From: Acidobacteriaceae bacterium
GTDB lineage: Bacteria > Acidobacteriota > Terriglobia > Terriglobales > Acidobacteriaceae
Assembly (NCBI GenBank): GCA_030041045.1
Contig: JASHOQ010000058.1
Coordinates: 1-64,000, forward strand
Length of the DNA: 64,000 bases
Reading direction: 5' to 3'
Shown: positions 59,586-64,000 of the stretch, piece by piece
How the letters are laid out: each line of letters begins with the position of its first letter
Numbering within the stretch: position 1 is the stretch's first letter
Notes under the pieces: model-generated
What the model was told of the DNA's origin: nothing
Database searches by the model: none
Seen by the model: only the letters and a program-made list of their open reading frames with translations
Made by a program: the position numbers and the translations under genes

Positions 59586-60647
59586 ATGCCGCCCAATGAG
59601 AATCATCGCCCCGAGGATGTAACCGCGCAGGGCCTCGACCTGGCAGCCTCTCTCATACGGGAACTCTTCGTTGACTTTCTCGGGAGCCTTTTTCCGGGCT
59701 TTCTCTTCACCATGTTCGCCGTGCCCATGGTCCTGTGGACCGGAGCCGTGCTGCTGGGCCGGGGCTTACCTGACTGGAGCGGCATCGCTCCTCCGTTCCA
59801 GGTCCCCAACTCCGTGCTCTTCTCGCTTCTCATTGTCGTTTCGTATGTGGTCGGCTTTGTCTTCTCCCGGCGCGATCCCAAAGTTCCCGATCAGAAGAGC
59901 CTCGCCTACATTCTGCGCAAGGATTGGAGAGACATTGAACGAGCAGTGGTACGGCCGCGGCCGAGACGGAGCGAGCACGAGCTGGATCCGGAGACGATGG
60001 GAAAAGCAGCGCGTCTGTTTCGCCGGCTCAATCCCGGGAACTGGGCCATCATGCGGCGATGGGTTGAGATCGCGGCAGAATGGTTCCCCTCACTCAAGAT
60101 AAAGATGGAGAGCAAGAAACTGGCAAGGGGCGAAGGCGGCCAGTTCCCTTATTCGCACCTGCGCGAGTACCTCGAGGCGCGCGGACTTCACCATCTGGCG
60201 CAACACGTCCCCTGGCGCGGGAGCGGCAACATCGACCGCCGTTCGAAGCTGTTCATCAATCTGCTCAAGATTCGCCTGCAATGCTGGAACCCGCGCAAAT
60301 GCGGGGACATTGTCCGCAATGAGGCGCACGTGCGCATGATGTCCTCTTCCTGGTACGCGGCACGGCTGTTGCAGGAAATCTATATGCTGCTTCTTCTCGC
60401 CCTCCTGCTGGCCGCATTCGACTGGGTACCTTTCCACTTCCAGGCGCAGTTTCCCTGGGCAATCGTCGTCGTTCTCTGCGCCCTTCTGATTGCGGCCACC
60501 GTGCTCAGACGCTCGGTAGTGATGTTTCTCCACTACCAACGCGTGCGGGAGATCGTCTTCGTCCTGGCCACGGCGCACGCATCGTGGAACGAGGGGAATA
60601 AAGAGGTGTTCGAAGGCTTCGAGCCGGCGCAGCCTGAATCGTCATGA
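59586..60647 (+). CDS. Membrane protein of unknown function, four predicted helices
   Basis: The ATG at 59586 follows AAGG; a GTG at 59577 is possible. The 353-residue product has two helices near the N-terminus (FLFTMFAVPMVLWTGAVLL and VLFSLLIVVSYVVGFVF), a basic cytoplasmic middle of about 180 residues (PRPRRSEHELDPETM, SHLREYLEARGLHHLAQHV) and two helices near the C-terminus (EIYMLLLLALLLAAFDWV and AIVVVLCALLIAATVL). Cysteines in LQCWNPRKCGD are the only ones in the soluble part. No family is recognised; a sensor, transport or defence role cannot be chosen from sequence. Confidence 0.65.
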   Translation: MPPNENHRPEDVTAQGLDLAASLIRELFVDFLGSLFPGFLFTMFAVPMVLWTGAVLLGRGLPDWSGIAPPFQVPNSVLFSLLIVVSYVVGFVFSRRDPKVPDQKSLAYILRKDWRDIERAVVRPRPRRSEHELDPETMGKAARLFRRLNPGNWAIMRRWVEIAAEWFPSLKIKMESKKLARGEGGQFPYSHLREYLEARGLHHLAQHVPWRGSGNIDRRSKLFINLLKIRLQCWNPRKCGDIVRNEAHVRMMSSSWYAARLLQEIYMLLLLALLLAAFDWVPFHFQAQFPWAIVVVLCALLIAATVLRRSVVMFLHYQRVREIVFVLATAHASWNEGNKEVFEGFEPAQPESS

Positions 60648-60711
60648 CGCCCTGCTGGGCCTTTTCCCGACCGGCGCGGCACCGGGCTGGTTTATCGTGG
60701 GAAGCGAGCCC

Positions 60712-61647
60712 ATGAAGCAGACCCTCACGCGCCTCGTCCTCACGCTTCCCGTTGTCTGGCTCGTGGTTTCGCTGGTTTTTCTGCTCATCCATCTCGTGCC
60801 CGGCGATCCCATCCTGCAGATGCTGGGCGAAGGCGCTTCGCCGGCCGACATCAGCACGCTCCGTCACCAGTACGGCCTCGATCAGCCCCTCGCGACGCAG
60901 TACATCCGCTACTGGGACGGCGTGCTGCTCGGAAACCTCGGAGAATCGATCCGTCTACATGACTCTGTGACGCATCTCATCCTCCAGCGCTATCCTTTTA
61001 CGCTCGCGCTTACGCTGGCCGCGCTGGTGCTAGCGCTGGCGCTGGCACTGCCTGCGGGGATTCTCGGCGCCGTGCGCCGCGGCCGTTTTGTCGACCAGTC
61101 CCTTTCCGTGGTTTCGCTCTTCGGCCTTTCGGTTCCCGGCATCGCGCTGGGTCCGGTGCTGATCCTGGTTTTTTCCATCGGCCTCGGCTGGACGCCGGTC
61201 TCCGGCGCCAACGCCGGCGGCTCCTCTTCCATCGGCTGGAGCTATCTCATTCTGCCCGCCGTCACCATGGGCGCTTCGCTCGCGGCGATTCTCACGCGCA
61301 TGGTGCGCACGGCCATGCTCGAAGAGCTGGGCCAGGATTACATCCGCACCGCGCGCGCCAAGGGTCTTTCGGAAACCGCCGTCCTCTGGCGCCATGCATT
61401 GCCCAACGCGCTGGTGCCCATTGTCACCGTCATCGGCCTGCAATTCGGAGTGCTGCTGGCCGGCGCCATCGTTACCGAAGAAATCTTCAGCTGGCCGGGC
61501 CTCGGACGGCTGGTGGTGAACGCCATCTCCAACCGCGACTACGCCCTGGTGCAGGGCTGTCTGCTGGCGATCGGGCTGACCTATGTGCTGGTGAATTTTC
61601 TCACGGATGTGGTGTACCGGTTCATCAATCCGAGGATGCGGGTGTGA
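60712..61647 (+). CDS. OppB/DppB-type ABC transporter permease
   Basis: The 311-residue protein has six helices, LVFLLIHLVPGDPILQMLGEGAS after TM1 and the EAA loop DYIRTARAKGLSETAVLWRHALPNALVPI. LAGAIVTEEIFSWPGLGRLV is a typical OppB segment. It is the natural partner of the OppC-type protein at 51468, yet eight genes lie between them. No binding protein or ATPase is present, so they may use shared components encoded elsewhere. Confidence 0.9.
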   Translation: MKQTLTRLVLTLPVVWLVVSLVFLLIHLVPGDPILQMLGEGASPADISTLRHQYGLDQPLATQYIRYWDGVLLGNLGESIRLHDSVTHLILQRYPFTLALTLAALVLALALALPAGILGAVRRGRFVDQSLSVVSLFGLSVPGIALGPVLILVFSIGLGWTPVSGANAGGSSSIGWSYLILPAVTMGASLAAILTRMVRTAMLEELGQDYIRTARAKGLSETAVLWRHALPNALVPIVTVIGLQFGVLLAGAIVTEEIFSWPGLGRLVVNAISNRDYALVQGCLLAIGLTYVLVNFLTDVVYRFINPRMRV

Positions 61648-61701
61648 GGCGACGCGGGCCGTTGACGATGCGAGCCATGCGGGCAAGAAGAGCGCGGCAT
61701 C

Positions 61702-62277
61702 TCACCAGCTCCATGTGTATCCAATGCCGGTGGTGGTGTACCAGGGATCGGTGGGAATTTTGTTGTAGCTCTCCTGAATCCAGATTCCGTTATGATCGTT
61801 GAAGTGGATCGCCGCTCCCAGCGCCTCGCCATCGTAAAACCGGTTCTCGATATGCGCGTTCCCCGTGAAGCTGGTCAATCCCGCTTGAATCCATGTGTAG
61901 CCGGTGACCGCCTTGGTGCGGGGCAGGCCGAAGTTCTTCATCACGCCCAACGCCTCTGTGTGCGAGCCGAAGTTGCTGTGGAAGAACCCGTGTGAGCCGG
62001 CGTTTTCGTAGGTGTAGCCAAAGGTGAGCTCGTCGCCGACGGGATCTTTTTTGAGGAAACCGAAAGTGTGGCCGATGCCGATGTTGAGATTGGCGCGAGG
62101 CAGGAGGCCGGGACGATCGAAATCGGAGCCTGGCATGACGAAGAAATCGGTGGAGGTGCCGGAAGCGGCGGGGGGTGCTTCGGTCGTCGCGGCTTGCTGT
62201 CCCATACCCGGGGCTGCGGAAAGCGTGAGTGCAGGGGATGCAAGCAGCGCTGAAAGCAAGACGGTTCCTGCGGTCAT
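61702..62277 (-). CDS. Small secreted protein, predicted outer-membrane beta-barrel
   Basis: From ATG 62277 (GGAGG five bases upstream) the 191-residue product has a signal peptide (VLLSALLASPALTLSAA). The rest alternates polar and aromatic residues in strand-like blocks (ELTFGYTYENAGSHGF, AVTGYTWIQAGLTSF, GAAIHFNDHNGIWIQESY) and ends WYTTTGIGYTWSW, with a terminal aromatic residue as in outer-membrane proteins. Eight strands would fit its size. No family is assigned. Confidence 0.6.
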   Translation of the reverse strand: MTAGTVLLSALLASPALTLSAAPGMGQQAATTEAPPAASGTSTDFFVMPGSDFDRPGLLPRANLNIGIGHTFGFLKKDPVGDELTFGYTYENAGSHGFFHSNFGSHTEALGVMKNFGLPRTKAVTGYTWIQAGLTSFTGNAHIENRFYDGEALGAAIHFNDHNGIWIQESYNKIPTDPWYTTTGIGYTWSW

Positions 62278-62390
62278 TTTCGCCTCCTTGACGATGTGAT
62301 TTGGATGTTGCGAATCGCCGCGCACCCTGTAAGGAGATCGCGGCCTTGCCAATGATTGAATCCCCGCAACGATGAATGCCCCATAACGGT

Positions 62391-62408
62391 TTCGTAATGA
62401 GTTCGTAA
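62391..62408. promoter_or_regulatory. Direct repeats TTCGTAA with 11-bp period, candidate response-regulator site
   Basis: TTCGTAA occurs at 62391-62397 and 62402-62408, one helical turn apart, in the divergent gap between the beta-barrel gene and the next secreted-protein gene. OmpR/PhoB-type regulators bind such head-to-tail pairs. Confidence 0.35.
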
Positions 62409-62557
62409 GTGCGTTTGGAGCTTCCCGGAATCCGGGAATCGCAGCGCCGCAGCCGAAACCAAGGGACGGCGGCGCCCTGTTCTCTATATTGGTTATTTGT
62501 GTGTTGAGGCCAGGGCACCTGACTCTCTGCAGCGATAAGGGAAAAGGAGGCCACATC

Positions 62558-63391
62558 GTGAGGAAGGCTCTGCTCACAGCAGGCTTGATGGTGACTTTAC
62601 CCACGGCGCATGGACAAGGTGCACGGCCTTTGGTAGGGAAAGACATTGCAGTGCCTTCAGCGCGATTCCCAGCAGAGTGGTATCCCAAGCAGAACGGAAT
62701 GAGCACCTCGGCTCCGATCGCGGGCGCTCCCTACAGCGCAACCATGACCATGACTACAGAGTTGCTGGACAGCGAGGGCAAATCTGTCGGCAAGTACGCC
62801 TTCAGGACACTGCAGTGGAGAGACAGCGCCGGGCGGATGCGGGACGAGGAATTGTTCTCAGAGATGCCCAACACTGTTGCAACCCCGAATGAGATCACGG
62901 CGGTTGACACCGTTCAACATTGCCAATTCACCTGGAATGCACCCGTAACCCGAGAGCAGGATCGTGTAGCGGTCGTGAACTGCCGTTCACTGGAAGAGGG
63001 CCGCTCGGACGACAGCCTCCCAAGACATATAACAGACTCAGAGCCGGAGACAACAAGCGAGCAGCTGGGACCCATGGTTCGTACCACGACGACAACGCCG
63101 CTCGGCAAACGCACGATGGAAGGCCTGGAGGTCGTGGGCATGCGGACCGTCACCAGCGACGTCGACGCTGAAGGAAGGCTGCAGGACACGAAAGAGGGGG
63201 AGATTTGGTGGTCGCCTGCGCTATACGAAAGCCTCTTAATGACGGTCAAGACCCGCCAAAACATTATTACGTTTGAGTTGTCAGGGATCAGGAGGGAGGA
63301 ACCCGATGCGGGGCTCTTCTACCCGCCGAAGGGCTACCAGATTCGCAAAGAGGCAGAGGTGCCCCCGCTTCCGGTTCCTCCGCAACCGTAG
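62558..63391 (+). CDS. Secreted protein of unknown function
   Basis: The GTG at 62558 follows GGAGG and gives 277 residues with a short signal (VRKALLTAGLMVTLPTAHGQ). The product is rich in beta strands and polar residues: SATMTMTTELLDSEGKSVG, EGLEVVGMRTVTSDVDAEG and EIWWSPALYESLLMTVK. The C-terminus is proline-rich (PPLPVPPQP). Similar orphan secreted proteins are common in Acidobacteriota. No fold is recognised. Confidence 0.65.
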   Translation: MRKALLTAGLMVTLPTAHGQGARPLVGKDIAVPSARFPAEWYPKQNGMSTSAPIAGAPYSATMTMTTELLDSEGKSVGKYAFRTLQWRDSAGRMRDEELFSEMPNTVATPNEITAVDTVQHCQFTWNAPVTREQDRVAVVNCRSLEEGRSDDSLPRHITDSEPETTSEQLGPMVRTTTTTPLGKRTMEGLEVVGMRTVTSDVDAEGRLQDTKEGEIWWSPALYESLLMTVKTRQNIITFELSGIRREEPDAGLFYPPKGYQIRKEAEVPPLPVPPQP

Positions 63392-63548
63392 CCCTTCGCA
63401 GGGATCGCTGGGCAAACGCAGAACCAAGGGAACTCTTTTCCTGAGGGTGCGGACAAGCGGAAGACTTCACGCATGATCCTGTCTGTGGATTCGAATTGAT
63501 CCGCTCCTGGCGCGCCCGTTTACGTGCCGGCCCATTACACTTGAAGTC

Positions 63549-64000
63549 ATGGTGCACATTTTCCGGCCGATTCCCGTGGAGCGGCTCAAGCTGCTGGTGT
63601 TCGATCTCGACGGCACGCTGATCGACTCCGCGCAGGATTTGTGCAACAGCGTGAATGAGACGCTGAAGGCCTTCGCTTACGAGCCGCTGCCCGATCCGGC
63701 GATTGCCAGCTTTGTGGGCAACGGCGCGCCCATGCTGGTGCGGCGGTCGCTCGCCGTGGCGAGCAACCACAGGCCCGAAGACGTGGACGAAGAGCTGTTC
63801 GCGAACGCCTACCAGTTTTTCCTCAAGTATTACCGCGAGCACAAGCTGGATTTTACTTACGCGTACGAGGGGGTTCTGGAGGCGCTGAAGGCGCTGAAGA
63901 CGCTGCATGAGGCGCCGAGCGGGCGGACGCTGGCCATGGCGGTGCTGACCAACAAGCCGGTGCGGCCGGCGCGGGGCATCTGCGAGGGGCTCGGCCTGGC
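63549..64000 (+). CDS. Phosphoglycolate phosphatase-like HAD hydrolase (cut by window edge)
   Basis: The gene starts at ATG 63549 and runs off the right edge after about 150 residues. Motif I is LVFDLDGTLIDSAQDL, and the cap contains FVGNGAPMLVRRSLAVAS with the GNG segment of Gph enzymes. Motif II is MAVLTNKPVRPA. Gph removes phosphate from 2-phosphoglycolate formed by DNA repair or oxygenation. A short Leu/Lys-rich repeat (LEALKALKTLHEAP) precedes motif II. The missing part should hold the catalytic lysine and terminal aspartates. Confidence 0.82.
   Translation, partial: MVHIFRPIPVERLKLLVFDLDGTLIDSAQDLCNSVNETLKAFAYEPLPDPAIASFVGNGAPMLVRRSLAVASNHRPEDVDEELFANAYQFFLKYYREHKLDFTYAYEGVLEALKALKTLHEAPSGRTLAMAVLTNKPVRPARGICEGLGL

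Overview
The window most likely comes from an Acidobacteriota chromosome, probably the Acidobacteriaceae/Terriglobia group. The evidence is indirect: GC-rich DNA, an Oar-like TonB-dependent receptor with an N-terminal carboxypeptidase-regulatory domain, a second protein with that domain, many secreted glycosidases with twin-arginine leaders, and GC-rich palindromic repeats between genes. No rRNA or marker gene fixes the taxonomy.

Positions 1-33400 form a large carbohydrate-utilisation region built around a divergent control region at 12476-13207. The leftward arm reads from the Oar-like receptor to a GH42 beta-galactosidase, a DUF6259 glycosidase with its own strong promoter, a six-hairpin glycosidase, a GT-C membrane protein and the start of a GH36 alpha-galactosidase cut by the left edge. 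The rightward arm has a cupin sugar-isomerase-like protein, a TIM-barrel sugar isomerase/epimerase, an L-rhamnose-mutarotase-family protein, a Na+/solute symporter, a large six-hairpin glycosidase, a small membrane protein, a LacI regulator, a GH106-type alpha-L-rhamnosidase, another six-hairpin glycosidase, a DUF5107 pseudogene, an MFS sugar porter and a full-length GH59 galactocerebrosidase homologue. A convergent GH5 enzyme closes it. The gene content suggests breakdown of rhamnose- and galactose-containing plant or microbial polymers, with outer-membrane uptake (TonB), inner-membrane uptake (SSS, MFS) and LacI control.

Positions 34000-46700 are different. After a carboxypeptidase-regulatory-domain protein and an alpha/beta hydrolase with an EF-hand loop comes a leftward operon: a radical SAM protein, a 2-hydroxyacyl-CoA dehydratase-like Fe-S protein, a translationally coupled 60-codon ORF, a 1253-residue fusion of two BadF/HgdC-type ATPase activases with a DUF2229 domain, and a LolA-like secreted protein. 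A tandem universal stress protein lies upstream. This operon is the best candidate in the window for an undescribed system. A decayed CPA1 Na+/H+ antiporter lies beyond it.

Positions 47000-64000 are housekeeping and accessory genes: tRNA-Asn, an AhpD-like protein, HAD phosphatases, a GT39 membrane protein, a CAP-domain protein, separated OppC-like and OppB-like permeases, a metallophosphoesterase, a CNNM/CorC-type transporter, a DUF4097 protein, lipoproteins, a predicted small beta-barrel and a truncated phosphoglycolate phosphatase at the right edge. Gaps between about 50 and 57 kb are filled with short palindromes that keep a TGAAG/TAAAG/TTAAG loop while their stems vary, plus tandem duplications, a foldback element and a small hairpin insertion.
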